A stretch of DNA of 64,000 nucleotides from Bog-473 sp963764305. GTDB taxonomy: Bacteria; Actinomycetota; Acidimicrobiia; Acidimicrobiales; RAAP-2. Numbering within the stretch: position 1 is the first letter of the stretch; every line of letters starts with the position of its first letter. Both the position numbers and the translations under genes were made by a program. The stretch covers positions 434,001 to 498,000 of the forward strand of contig CAVXSD010000010.1 of the NCBI GenBank assembly GCA_963764305.1, read 5' to 3'. Below are positions 36,426 to 45,996 of the stretch, piece by piece. The notes under the pieces are model-generated. The model ran no database searches, was not told the origin of the DNA, and saw only the letters and a program-made list of their open reading frames with translations.

Positions 36426-36485
36426 GACGGACAAAGTTCCGACGGACAAAGGTAAGACGGACAAAGGTAAGACGGACAAAGGTAA
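36426..36485. repeat. 15-bp tandem repeat upstream of the phospholipase gene
   Basis: GACGGACAAAG followed by TTCC once and GGTAA three times makes four 15-bp units at 36426, 36441, 36456 and 36471. The array ends 15 nt before the GTG start at 36501 and lies in the promoter or leader region. Confidence 0.95.
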
Positions 36486-36500
36486 GGGCTCGTTGTTAGC

Positions 36501-38042
36501 GTGGGAACTGTGACCGAAGGCCAGTTTCCACACCAACGGTGGACCTCACGACTGTCCCGCCGTTCGCTGCTGGCCGGCACCGTTGCTTCCGGACTGGCCG
36601 CAGCGGGTCTCGGAGCTGTCGTGGGCAGCGAGGCGTACGCCACCTCGACGAGAGCCAAGGGCCTCGGGCCGAACGGCTCCCTCCTTCACCCGGGCTCCCG
36701 CCCCTTTCCTCATCTCCCTGTCGGCACCGACACCATGCCGAAGATTCAGCACATCGTCGTCCTGATGATGGAGAACCACTCGTTCGACGACCATCTGGGA
36801 ACGCTCGGCCGTGGCGACGGGCTCACGCTCGATGCGACCGGCAAACCAGTCAATTACAACCCGGACCCCTCCGGGGGGTACGTCCGCTCCTTCCACAACC
36901 CGAATACCTGCGGCGAGAGCGATTCGGGCATCACGCAGTCATGGAACGCGTCGCACATCTGCTTCGACAACGGCACCAATATGGGCTTCGTCAAGGGATG
37001 TAGCGGAGCGGCCATGGGCTACTGGGAAGGTGATGACCTCCCCTTCTACCACTCGATGGCTGGACAGTTCCCCATCGGGGACCGCTACTTCTCCTCCGTC
37101 ATGGCACAGACCTATCCCAACCGCCGCTTTCTCATCGCTGGCACGGCGCTCGGCAACATCAGCACCGACTCAACGGGCATCTCCACGGTCGATGCTCCCA
37201 ACGGCACGATCTTCGACCGCCTCAACGAACACGGCATCTCCTGGAAGGACTACTACACGGACCTTCCGACCTGTGCGCTCTTCGAGCCCGTCTTCTTGAA
37301 CAACCGGACCAAAGCCGTCCATGTCAGCCAGTTCTTCACCGATGCGGCGTCGGGCAACCTTCCGGCCTTCAGCCTGGTGGACCCCTATGTCAACTTCTCA
37401 GAAGAGGACGGTGACATCACGGTCGGTGAGGGATACGCCGCGCTGGTCATCAACGCGGTCATGCAGGGCCCGGCGTGGGACAAGACCGCTCTGATCTGGG
37501 TCTACGACGAGCACGGAGGCTGGTACGACCATGTCCCACCACAACCGGCGGTGAAACCGGACAACGTGGAGCCGATGCTGAAGCCGGGCGATATTCCAGG
37601 CTCGTACGACTACACCGGGTTCCGGGTGCCCTGCTGCGTGGTGTCGGCCTGGTCCAAGAGAGACTACGTCTCGCACCAGACGTTCGACCACACGTCGATC
37701 CTGAAGCTGGTCGAGACCAAGTGGAATCTCCCGGCGCTCACCTACCGCGACGCCAACGCGCACGACATGGTGGACTTCTTCGACTTCAAGGCCGCGCGGC
37801 CGCCGTTTGCCGAGGCGCCTGTTCTCGCCGCACCGAAGAATCCTTTCTCGAGCCCTTCCGCGCTCCCTGCCAGCTCGTTGACGGCGGCTGATCAGGCCAT
37901 GTTCCACACGACGTGCACCGAACTGCCCACCGGGTCACTGCCCCCGACCACTGCCAAGGTCTCCGCCATCCCGCCCCACGCCTCGGCCCGCATGGCAGCT
38001 CAACAGAAGCAGGTCCAGCGCGAGATCCGGGCGCAGCACTAG
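36501..38042 (+). CDS. Tat-exported phospholipase C/acid phosphatase-family phosphoesterase
   Basis: 513 residues. A twin-arginine signal (RLSRRSLLAGTVASGLAAAG, about residues 17-36) is followed by the phosphoesterase domain: HIVVLMMENHSFDDHLGTLG near 84, PFYHSMAGQFPIGDRYF, VYDEHGGWYDHVPPQ and FDHTSILKLVETKW. These are the metal and catalytic elements of PlcC/AcpA-type enzymes (PF04185), which cleave phospholipids or phosphomonoesters outside the membrane. GTG 36501 or GTG 36510 can start it. It is convergent with a secreted glycosyl hydrolase, so both could act on lipids outside the cell. Confidence 0.92.
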   Translation: MGTVTEGQFPHQRWTSRLSRRSLLAGTVASGLAAAGLGAVVGSEAYATSTRAKGLGPNGSLLHPGSRPFPHLPVGTDTMPKIQHIVVLMMENHSFDDHLGTLGRGDGLTLDATGKPVNYNPDPSGGYVRSFHNPNTCGESDSGITQSWNASHICFDNGTNMGFVKGCSGAAMGYWEGDDLPFYHSMAGQFPIGDRYFSSVMAQTYPNRRFLIAGTALGNISTDSTGISTVDAPNGTIFDRLNEHGISWKDYYTDLPTCALFEPVFLNNRTKAVHVSQFFTDAASGNLPAFSLVDPYVNFSEEDGDITVGEGYAALVINAVMQGPAWDKTALIWVYDEHGGWYDHVPPQPAVKPDNVEPMLKPGDIPGSYDYTGFRVPCCVVSAWSKRDYVSHQTFDHTSILKLVETKWNLPALTYRDANAHDMVDFFDFKAARPPFAEAPVLAAPKNPFSSPSALPASSLTAADQAMFHTTCTELPTGSLPPTTAKVSAIPPHASARMAAQQKQVQREIRAQH

Positions 38043-38075
38043 GGCCCACGCGAGCGGACCAGGGTTGCGGCCGGA

Positions 38076-39954
38076 TCAAGAGGACGGGCACGCCCCCGCC
38101 GTCACCGTGATGTACACCTGATTGGGATGCCCGGCGGTCTGCACGGTGAGGTGTGCCGCACCGGGCTTGGACGTAATGCGCCCTCCCTTGACCGCCGAGC
38201 ACCATCCGTCGGGATAGTGCTGGGACGCCGCGATCGCGACGGTCGTCACGCCGCGCGCAGCCGGCGCGGGCGCGTACACCATGTTGAACGCGCCGGTGAA
38301 CGGGTTGAAGATGACCGAGTTGGGGTCGCCCGCCACGGCCTGTGGATACGTGCGAGACAGGACGGTCACGATCGGTGAGTACGTCCCGTCGGGCTGCACC
38401 AGGCCTTCGGCCGACGAGCCCGTGGGGTCGTCGTAGAACTTCCACGCCCAGTAGATCCAGCCCAGCTGGTCCAGGCCGGCCCATTCGACGTCGAAGCCGG
38501 CCAGCGGGACGCTCGTCGTCGCCCCGAATTCGCTCATGAAGATGGCGGGCCCACTCGGCTGGCTGGCCGAGCTCATGGAGAGCCGCGTGATGTCCTGCTC
38601 AGAGGCCGAGGTTTCCTCCGACTGCAGGCATTTGAGGAGATCGGTCGGGTTACCGGTCACCGGGCTGCGGTCACCGCAGTAGGTGTGGAAATTGAAGACG
38701 ACGCGCGTGAAGGGCAACGGGCCCATCTGCGAGGGGATGTTGCCGCCGGTGACCCAGTAGATGTCCGGCTCGACGAAGGTCAGGTGATGACCGTCGACCG
38801 CCTGGATCGTCGGAACCACACCGTTGTCGGGGTCTCCGGGCGTGCAGCTCAGCGAGGCGCCCGCCCCGTTGGCCAGGAACCCCGTGTGCGCCTTGCCGCT
38901 GTAGAAGCACTCCAGCTGTCCGGTGAAGGTGGACTCCGAGGCGGTCTGCGTCTCGGTCGAGAACGGCTCGTTGTAGGGGTCGTAGCCGACGACCCATGGG
39001 TCGTTCTTGAACCTCTGCGCGACCGTCCTCCACACCAGGTCGAAGTTGCCCTGCAGGTTGCCGACCACGTCATTGGCCCAGAAGTGCTGGACCGCCGTCT
39101 GGAGCGTGGGGTTCGAGTAGTTGTTCGACCACCGCCCTCCCTTGGGCACAATCGGGACGTTGTTGGTGCACACGGCCCAGTCCGGGGCCCCCTCGCCCCG
39201 GAAATTCTTGTTGTAGACGTCCTGGTGCATGTCGAGGAGGGTGTAGATCCCGTAACGGGCCAGCAGGTTGACCGTGGCGGCCACGTGATTCAGGTAGGCC
39301 TCGGCCACCGCCTTGTTCCATTCATGCGCATTGCCCGGGGCCCCGGGGGTGCACACCTGGGGCTGGTTGGGGCCGCCGGATCCCGGCTCGAGCGCCTGCC
39401 ATTCGATACCGAGGCGCACGACGTTGAAACCGAGACTCTGCAACTTCGCTGCGTCCGTCGCGCTCGAAGTTCCACGGCTCACCGGGGTCGGGATACGCGA
39501 TGTACGGGGCGTGCTTGTACACGACGTTGACGCCATGGAGAAGGACGACGCGCCCGTTGGCGTCGTAGAGGTACGGACCGCCGGGTGAGCTCAAGTAGCT
39601 CGGGACGTTGGGGCCGACTCCCAGGCTTGAGACCGCGCTGCTGAACTGGTACCGCACACCCGAGCCGTGCAGCGGCACGACGTGGGGCGTGAGGGCATTC
39701 AAGTTGGGCTGGTTGACCACGTGCTGGGGCGCAGTCGTCGTGGTCGTCGAAGGACCGACTGGCGTCGGGACAAGGGACGTGGTCGACGTGGGTGCCGCCG
39801 TCGAGGTCGCCGTCGCCGGGAGCTTCGACGTCGTCGTCGTGGTTGTCGTCGCCGCACCGGCGCCCGCCATTCCGCTGCAGGCGAGCAACGGGCCACACAC
39901 GACGACGGCACCCGCGAGGCCGACCCTGCGCGGATAGGTGAACCTGAGCCCCAT
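38076..39954 (-). CDS. Lipoprotein glycoside hydrolase family 5, endoglycoceramidase-like, 1-nt frameshift
   Basis: Starts at ATG 39954 with a lipoprotein signal (GPLLACSG, Cys about 26) and a Thr/Pro-rich linker. The GH5 domain begins YDANGRVVLLHGVNVVYKHAP. The frame breaks at 39465; removing that base joins GEPWNF to SATDAAKLQSLGFNVVRLGIEW, continuing with LLDMHQDVYNKNF, the acid/base Glu in YDPYNEPFS, HTYCGD and the nucleophile Glu in FMSEFGATT. The LDMHQD element is typical of endoglycoceramidases, which release glycans from glycosphingolipids. A C-terminal beta domain ends VTAGACPSS. About 625 residues after correction. Confidence 0.82.
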
Positions 39955-40105
39955 CGGCACCCTCGCTGCATCTGCGATCACTCCCGCCGAGGCGCCGACT
40001 GTATCCAATCTCCGTCGAGAGCAGCGAACGCCGGGGCCCTGATTCCTGTCGGAACGCGCGGGGACGCCGCCGGGCGCGCACGGCCTGAGCGGCGGCTCCG
40101 CCTCC

Positions 40106-42418
40106 CTAAACCAGGACGCCACGGCGCTTCCCCCGGACGAAGAGATCGGCCGAGGCCTGAAGGTCACTCTGCAACTGACTCTGGTTCTCGAGGAGCTCGT
40201 CGGCCCACAGCATCTGCTGGGCCGTCTGCACACGGTCGCCACGCTGCTGGGTCTTGACGTCCTCGAATGCCTTCCGCAGGACGTCATGGAGAACTTCACC
40301 GTGGAGTGGCGGTTCGTCGAGCACCTGGCGCCGATCGGCCAGAAGGTCGGCGAACTCCTGATACCAGCGGTGGCTGGACGCGTAGGAGTCGCGGAGCACC
40401 GCCTCGGCAACAGCCACGGACTCGACCTCTGGCTGGCCGTCCGCCGGAGGGCGCACCGGTAGTGTGGCCAGGGTGTACGCCGCGATCCGGAGCCGGTTCG
40501 AGCCCGTGAAGAGCCGCGAGATCGTCTCGACCGACACGACCTTGGCCCCGCGCTCTGCGAAGAACTGGCGAAAGGCGTCATCGAGGAGAAGGTACGCGCG
40601 GTGCGACGCCTGCTCGCTGGCCACGGTGTCGATGTGCCGTCGCGTCGTCGTCAGCCGCTCCACCGCGTCGGCGAGGTAGCCCGAGCTGGCCGCGAAGGCC
40701 GCGGAGAGAGCGCGCCCGAGAGCCGCAGTGGCCCCCCGGGGCCAGAACAGGATCCCGACGACAACGCTGACCCCGCAGCCGATGGCCACGTCCTCGATTC
40801 TCGTCAGCCCGACCTTCCAGCCGGTGGGCTGGATGATGTTGAAGAGGATGATCACCAACAAGGTGAAGGCAGCCTGCCCGGCGACGAAGGAGATCATGTA
40901 GGGAGCCATGCCGGAGATCAGCACGGCCAAAGGAAGCAACACCCAGAGCAAGACGGTGTGGTCGGCGATGCCGATCATGAGGACTGAGCCAACTACGAAG
41001 CCGAGTGCGGTGCCGCCGACGGCGCGCAGCGCCGTGGCACCCGTCCCGAGGGCGTTCGAGCGCAGTACGGACATCGTCCCGAGCACCACCCAGAATCCAT
41101 GGGAGACGTTCGTGACCTCGATCACCGCCACGGCAATGGCCAGACCAATCGCACCCCGCAGTGCATTGCGGAACCACACGGAACGGAACGAAAGATGGGA
41201 CAAGAGCCGTTGGACGAACACGTGCGAGGTGGACTCGTCGGCCATGCCCAGACGGCGGTCGATCACCGCGTCCGCGCCGGCCGCTTCGAGTGCGGCATCT
41301 GCCACCATCTCCGTGGCAAAGCCGAGGGCCCGCGCGTAGAACCCCGGATCCAGCGCGCCCGCCAGGCTCTGGTCCTCGGCAGGCTCGGTGTGCGAACCGG
41401 GACTGGCCGGCGGCGTCGTTTCCGCTGCAGTCAATGCGGACACGTCGGCGTCGAGCTCCGCACTGATCAGCTGATCGAGCCGACGGGTGGACTCTTGCAC
41501 CGCCTCGATGCGTACAGGGTCGTGGACAGGATGCGCCTCGCCGTCACAGATCAGGGCCGCGGTGTGGTGCAGGGTCTCCGCCACCTTCTCGGTGACGGCG
41601 AGGGACGGGAGCGGCTCGGTCGACCAGTGTTCGTCCCGGATCATCGCCGTGTTGCCGGCGACCCACTCGACGCGGCCCACGAGCTTGGAGAGCGCCACCG
41701 CGCCCGACGCGGCGCCCGTCGGCGGGTACGGGGTGCTGGAGAACTGCTGGCGCAGGTTCGCCAGTTCGGAGGTCACGGCCGCGAAGGCCTCCGGATCCTC
41801 CGCGCCGCCGGCGCGGACGTCCGCCAGATGGGCGACGGCCGAGATGGTCGCGGCGAGGCGCCGCCGGAGATTGTCGTGCCAAGGGGGTGGCCACACCACC
41901 ATGCAGGCGGTGATGCAGAAGGCGGCGGCCAGCGTCCAGCCCAGGAGGCGGGGTCCGACGGCCGAGGCCGGCTGGGCCACGGCGACGGGCAGGACGAACG
42001 TCAGCAGCGCGGCCGTCGACGCGGTCGCCGCCTGAGGAGCGACGATGCCTGCGAAGAGGACGGCGAAGCCGACCAACGCCATGGTGACGACGGCAGCCAC
42101 CTTGTGAGTCGAGACGACCGTCCCGACGACGGTGAAGCAGGTGCCGACGACGTAGAGGCCGCCGTAGCCGACGATCCGGGCGCGGGGCCGGCCGGTGAAC
42201 TCCACCAGGAGGAGCAGGGCAAACGACCCGAAGGCCCCGAACAGCCCAACCTGTGGGTTCGAGAAGGTCTCGTGCGCGATGGCGAAGACCGCCGGAATGA
42301 CGATGGCCGCCCGCACCGACCGCTTGACGACCAGGAGGTCGGGGTCCTTGGAGCGGATCCACCGCGCAACACCGGTGTGCGTGGGAGCGGGGGGCATGGT
42401 CCCAGTGTCGTCAGTCAC
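40106..42418 (-). CDS. FUSC-family (aromatic acid exporter-like) membrane protein
   Basis: 770 residues with two membrane bundles: about 35-180 (AAIVIPAVFAIAHETF; LFGAFGSFALLLLVEFTGRP; AVVTMALVGFAVLFAGIV) and about 425-580 (AIGLAIAVAVIEVTNVSHGFWVVLG; LLPLAVLISGMAPYM; LVIILFNIIQPTGW), separated and followed by cytoplasmic helical regions. The second bundle carries the FUSC-like WVVLGTMSVLRSN and GTALGFVVGS. Relatives (AaeB, YccS, plant ALMT-like) export organic acids or drugs. Start ATG 42418. It ends 24 nt after the TfoX-like gene's side without overlap. Confidence 0.87.
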   Translation of the reverse strand: MTDDTGTMPPAPTHTGVARWIRSKDPDLLVVKRSVRAAIVIPAVFAIAHETFSNPQVGLFGAFGSFALLLLVEFTGRPRARIVGYGGLYVVGTCFTVVGTVVSTHKVAAVVTMALVGFAVLFAGIVAPQAATASTAALLTFVLPVAVAQPASAVGPRLLGWTLAAAFCITACMVVWPPPWHDNLRRRLAATISAVAHLADVRAGGAEDPEAFAAVTSELANLRQQFSSTPYPPTGAASGAVALSKLVGRVEWVAGNTAMIRDEHWSTEPLPSLAVTEKVAETLHHTAALICDGEAHPVHDPVRIEAVQESTRRLDQLISAELDADVSALTAAETTPPASPGSHTEPAEDQSLAGALDPGFYARALGFATEMVADAALEAAGADAVIDRRLGMADESTSHVFVQRLLSHLSFRSVWFRNALRGAIGLAIAVAVIEVTNVSHGFWVVLGTMSVLRSNALGTGATALRAVGGTALGFVVGSVLMIGIADHTVLLWVLLPLAVLISGMAPYMISFVAGQAAFTLLVIILFNIIQPTGWKVGLTRIEDVAIGCGVSVVVGILFWPRGATAALGRALSAAFAASSGYLADAVERLTTTRRHIDTVASEQASHRAYLLLDDAFRQFFAERGAKVVSVETISRLFTGSNRLRIAAYTLATLPVRPPADGQPEVESVAVAEAVLRDSYASSHRWYQEFADLLADRRQVLDEPPLHGEVLHDVLRKAFEDVKTQQRGDRVQTAQQMLWADELLENQSQLQSDLQASADLFVRGKRRGVLV

Positions 42419-42442
42419 GAGCCGGGGCGGTCATGTCGGGCA

Positions 42443-42811
42443 CTATCCCTTCGCAGGCAGTGATCGAGCGAACCCGACCCCGAGATCGACCCACTTGGCC
42501 AGTTGCCGCTTGGTCCTGACGTCGACGGCGCCGACGCGGAGCCAGCCCGGCATCGGACGCCCCCGCATGACGGCCACCGTTGCCCCCGTCTTCGCCTCCA
42601 ACTGCTCCGACCGTTCCGGGCCGACCCGGACAAGGATGCCGCCCTGGCCGCTGGCGGCGATGGCCATGTTCCCGCCGACGAGGAAGGCCACGCCGCCGAA
42701 CATCTTCTTCTCGGTGAGTCCCCGCTCGGTGGCGACCAGGGCCCTGATCCGCTGAGCGAGCTCCTCGTCGTAGGCCACCGGACCAGCGTACGCAACCTTC
42801 TTTCGGAGCAT
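42443..42811 (-). CDS. TfoX N-terminal domain protein
   Basis: 122 residues. YDEELAQRIRALVATERGLTEKKMFGGVAFLVGGNMAIAAS is the TfoX/Sxy N-terminal fold (residues about 14-55), followed by GILVRVGPERSEQL and MRGRPMPGWLRVG and a TKRQLAKWVDLGVGFARSL end, which is usual for stand-alone actinobacterial members. Despite the name, these are not shown to regulate competence. It is co-directional with the MerR gene upstream (31 nt gap). Confidence 0.9.
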   Translation of the reverse strand: MLRKKVAYAGPVAYDEELAQRIRALVATERGLTEKKMFGGVAFLVGGNMAIAASGQGGILVRVGPERSEQLEAKTGATVAVMRGRPMPGWLRVGAVDVRTKRQLAKWVDLGVGFARSLPAKG

Positions 42812-42842
42812 GTCCGGGTAGTCCCCGCTGAACGGTGGAGGG

Positions 42843-43343
42843 TTACTCCAGCTCGTCCAAGAGTTCCCGGCAACGCTGCGCGTCGCTGGTCAACTTGGCT
42901 CGGAACCCGTCCATGCGTACCAGCTTTGCGCTGATCTGTTCCGCCAGCGACTCATTCAGGACGAGCGCTTCCTCGAGCGTCGCCTTCTGTTCGAGCCGTG
43001 CCTTCTTGCTCGAGGCCCCCTTGGTGGCGCGATACGTGGCCCGCAGCTCTTGGAGCCTCGTCTCCAGGGTCAGAAACTCGCGTATCTCGTCGAGGTTCAT
43101 CCCGAGCACCTCGCGCAATTCCAGGATTCGCTGCAGGTGAGCCAGATCGTCGGGGGTGTAGCGACGTTCGCCGCCCGGGGTGTACTCCGACGGCGTCAGC
43201 AGACCCAGTTCTTCGTAGTACCGCAGGGTTCGAGCCGACACGCCCACTCGGGTCGCCGCGTCGCTGATCCGGATGCCTGCCTCGGCACCGTCCCCCGCGC
43301 CGGGGGACGCCTCGACTTCCTTCCGTGGCGTGGAGACGGCCAT
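42843..43343 (-). CDS. MerR-family regulator of the adjacent exporter
   Basis: 166 residues. The HTH at about 22-90 has IRISDAATRVGVSARTLRYYEELGLL, the wing GERRYTPDDLAHLQRI and ELREVLGMNLDEIREFL, followed by a dimerisation coiled coil (about 95-150) with no effector-binding Cys cluster, so an organic ligand or a ligand-free mode is more likely than a metal. Its ATG lies 1 nt after the stop of the MFS gene, so they are one operon. A TTAACGTTAA-centred palindrome at the exporter start is the likely operator. Confidence 0.92.
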   Translation of the reverse strand: MAVSTPRKEVEASPGAGDGAEAGIRISDAATRVGVSARTLRYYEELGLLTPSEYTPGGERRYTPDDLAHLQRILELREVLGMNLDEIREFLTLETRLQELRATYRATKGASSKKARLEQKATLEEALVLNESLAEQISAKLVRMDGFRAKLTSDAQRCRELLDELE

Positions 43344-43344
43344 T

Positions 43345-45138
43345 TCAGTCGACCAACAAGGATTCGGTCTCGGCAACGGCTTCCTGGGCGGGCACCCAGT
43401 CGGTGCTGGAGTCGTCGCTCACCTCGTCTTCGTGGTGGTACTTGCCGCCCCGCAGCAGCGACGCCACGGCACCGAGCAGACAGGCGCCGGCGGCGAAGGA
43501 GAAGGCCTCGGTCAGCCCCCTGGAGAAGGCGGGCGCGATCAGGTGAGGGAAGTACTGGCGACTGGTGAGGTACGCCGCGGTCGAGTGCGGCAGCTGCGAC
43601 AGCTCGGCATGGCCCAGCAGCACCTGCATCGGGTTGTACCCCAGAAAGGCCGCAAACAGGCTGCCCACCGGGGGCAGGTGCGAGACCCTTGTCGCTACCG
43701 CTGGGCTGATCCCCTGAGCGACGAGGCCGTGGTAGAGCGCGGACGGCAGCGTCGAGGCCAGGCCCAGGATCATGAGGCTGAAGAAGAGGCCGATGGAGAG
43801 CACTTGGGCCGAAGCATTGAACGTACCGGCCATGCCTGCGCCGGCTCCACGCTGGTTCGCCGGCAGGCTGTTCATGATCCCCGTCTGGTTCGGCGCGATG
43901 AACATGCCCATGCCGACGGAGTTCAAGAAGATGAGCGCGGCGAACCCGGCGTAGGAGAAATTGACCGGCAACTGACTCAGCAGAATGAAGGTGAGCGCCG
44001 CCAGTACCAAGCCGCCGGTGGCGAACGGCCGGGCGCCGTAGCGATCGGCCAGCATGCCGCTGAGTGGCGCCGCCGCCAGCAACCCGATCGTCAGCGGGAT
44101 CATGTAGATGCCTGCCCACAGCGGTGTCTCGGAGAAGCTGTAGCCGTGCAATGGGAGCCAGATCCCCTGGAGCCAGATGATCAGCATGAACATCAAGCCG
44201 CCTCGGCTGAGTGAGGCCAGGAAGCTGGCCCCGTTACCCGCGGAGAAGGCGCGGATGCGGAAGAGGGAGAGGCGGAACATCGGTTGCTTCACCCTGGTCT
44301 CGACGAAGCCGAAGAGGATCAGCACGAGCACGCCGCCGAAGATCTCCGCCAGCACCTTGGGGTTGGTCCAGCCCATCGAGTTCCCGCCGTAGGGCAGGAG
44401 GCCATAGGTGATACCGACGAGCACGAGGATCAGGCCGACCGCAAAGGTGACATTCCCCAGCCAGTCGATCTTGGCCGGAGTACGTGTCCCACGTTCCTCG
44501 AGCTTCACGTAGGCGACGATCGTGCCCAGGATCCCGAAGGGCACCGAGATCAGGAAGACGAGGTGCCATTGGACCGGTGCCAGCACCCCCCCGAGGACCA
44601 GTCCGACGAAGGAGCCGGCGATCGCCGCCGTGTTGTTGATACCCAGACCCAGTCCACGCTGATCAGCGGGGAACGCGTCGGTGATGATGGCCGAGGAGTT
44701 GGCGAAGAGCATGGCGCCGCCGACGCCCTGGCCGATGCGCATGGCGATGAGCCAGATGGCTGCCGCCGTACCCGTGAGCCAGGTCACGGCGAGAAGGATC
44801 GAGAATGCGGTGAAGATCACGAAGCCGAGGTTGAAGACCCTGACCCGGCCGAAGATGTCCCCGACCCGACCCAGTGTGACGACCAGCACGGCGAGGACGA
44901 CCGTTAACCCCATGAGCATCCACAGCAGGTAACCGGTATTGCCCGGAGTGAGCGGGTTGAGTTGGATGCCGCGGAAGATGTCGGGGAGCGAGATGAGGAC
45001 GATGGACTGGTTGATGAACACCATCAGGGTGCCGAGCGTCACCGTCGCCAGAGCGATCCAGCGGTAGGCCGACTTCCCCTCGTCGGGGACCACCCCGGCT
45101 GGGGCCGAGCCGTTGTTGGTCAGGATTGCGCTGCTCAC
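43345..45138 (-). CDS. DHA2-type 14-helix MFS drug exporter
   Basis: 597 residues with about fourteen membrane helices. Motif A appears as LGRVGDIFGRVRVFNLG in the loop after helix 2, motif B as MRIGQGVGGAMLFANSSAI and motif C as GINNTAAIAGSFVGLVLGG, characteristic of proton-driven DHA2 (EmrB/QacA) exporters. A long loop of some 70 residues precedes the last helix. GTG 45138 begins only 9 nt from the palindrome, and no ribosome binding site is seen, so the message may be leaderless or nearly so. It is followed by its MerR regulator. Confidence 0.92.
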   Translation of the reverse strand: MSSAILTNNGSAPAGVVPDEGKSAYRWIALATVTLGTLMVFINQSIVLISLPDIFRGIQLNPLTPGNTGYLLWMLMGLTVVLAVLVVTLGRVGDIFGRVRVFNLGFVIFTAFSILLAVTWLTGTAAAIWLIAMRIGQGVGGAMLFANSSAIITDAFPADQRGLGLGINNTAAIAGSFVGLVLGGVLAPVQWHLVFLISVPFGILGTIVAYVKLEERGTRTPAKIDWLGNVTFAVGLILVLVGITYGLLPYGGNSMGWTNPKVLAEIFGGVLVLILFGFVETRVKQPMFRLSLFRIRAFSAGNGASFLASLSRGGLMFMLIIWLQGIWLPLHGYSFSETPLWAGIYMIPLTIGLLAAAPLSGMLADRYGARPFATGGLVLAALTFILLSQLPVNFSYAGFAALIFLNSVGMGMFIAPNQTGIMNSLPANQRGAGAGMAGTFNASAQVLSIGLFFSLMILGLASTLPSALYHGLVAQGISPAVATRVSHLPPVGSLFAAFLGYNPMQVLLGHAELSQLPHSTAAYLTSRQYFPHLIAPAFSRGLTEAFSFAAGACLLGAVASLLRGGKYHHEDEVSDDSSTDWVPAQEAVAETESLLVD

Positions 45139-45146
45139 CCGAAAAA

Positions 45147-45162
45147 GTTTAACGTTAACGTC
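45147..45162. promoter_or_regulatory. Palindromic MerR operator candidate
   Basis: GTTTAACGTTAACGTC contains the perfect 10-bp palindrome TTAACGTTAA (45149-45158). It sits immediately ahead of the exporter start; the minus-strand wording GACGTTAACGTTAAAC resembles sites of MerR regulators of the acyl-CoA/drug type. It is the only such sequence I noticed in the window. Confidence 0.65.
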
Positions 45163-45996
45163 AGGGTCATGGATCAGCCCTGGACCGATTCCTTCCCAAC
45201 CAGGGCTGACGCGCCGAGGGCCGCCTCCATCCGCTCAGCCGGGGAGGTCGGACGGCCTCGAACCCAGCCGCCGTCGCAGTGGGAGTACGCCATGGCGGCC
45301 GCTCCCGAGCCGGGTGACCGACATCAAGACCGCCAACATCAGGGGCGATGCTGCCGTGACCTCGGGCCCTGGGTCGATGTCGGCCGCACGGTCCCCGCCG
45401 CTCGGCCTGTCCGCAGGAGCTCGGTGCTGCGCATTGCGCAGCTCGTTCAGCTCGGGGATCTCGAGCACGCGCCCCGTGAGGTCGGGCTCCAGGGAGAACT
45501 TCACCCGGGCGAGACCGTGCGAGCGGATTCCACCGGCCATCCATCTGCTACCTCGCGCCACGGCCGCGCTCGAGCACTTCACCCGCGAGGCTCGCAGAGT
45601 TGATGCTCACCGCCGAGATCCACGCCCTGATGGGTGGGCGCCGACGCCGTCCGCGACCTGATCGTCTGGACGACTCGAGGAGTCCGAGGACAAGACCGTG
45701 GCCCTTCGACGTCCCGGATTCATCATCGGCGTGGGCTCGCGGTGCGCATGTGGCTATCGGGCGACCCGGCCACCCACCGCCGGGGCTGCCTGCGTCCGAG
45801 CTGGCGCCGAGCCGGCGGGCCGGAGGCCTCGCCGATCGTGGACCCCGTCGCCCTCTGGGCCCAGCTCAAGGTTGTAACCGTCCGGACTTCCACCTCTCTG
45901 ACAGCGACACCACGGAATTGGTGGAATCCTGGAGGGCGAAACTCTTCAGGGAGCACGGGACCCTGAAGGACAAGCTTTGATCGGAGCGGCAGCCTG
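45163..45996. other. Region without a supported gene, possible gene debris
   Basis: About 830 nt between the exporter and the monooxygenase. Short ORFs on both strands have no recognisable domain. A minus-strand fragment near 45400-45520 (GLARVKFSLEPDLTGRVLEI) and a plus-strand fragment ending at 45980 (ESWRAKLFREHGTLKDKL) look protein-like but are not in open frames long enough to be genes. They may be remains of decayed genes. Confidence 0.45.

Noticed and set aside
45600..45980. 126-residue ORF before the monooxygenase
   Set aside because: No recognisable domain and Arg/Pro-rich composition typical of random frames in high-GC DNA; only its last residues look protein-like.
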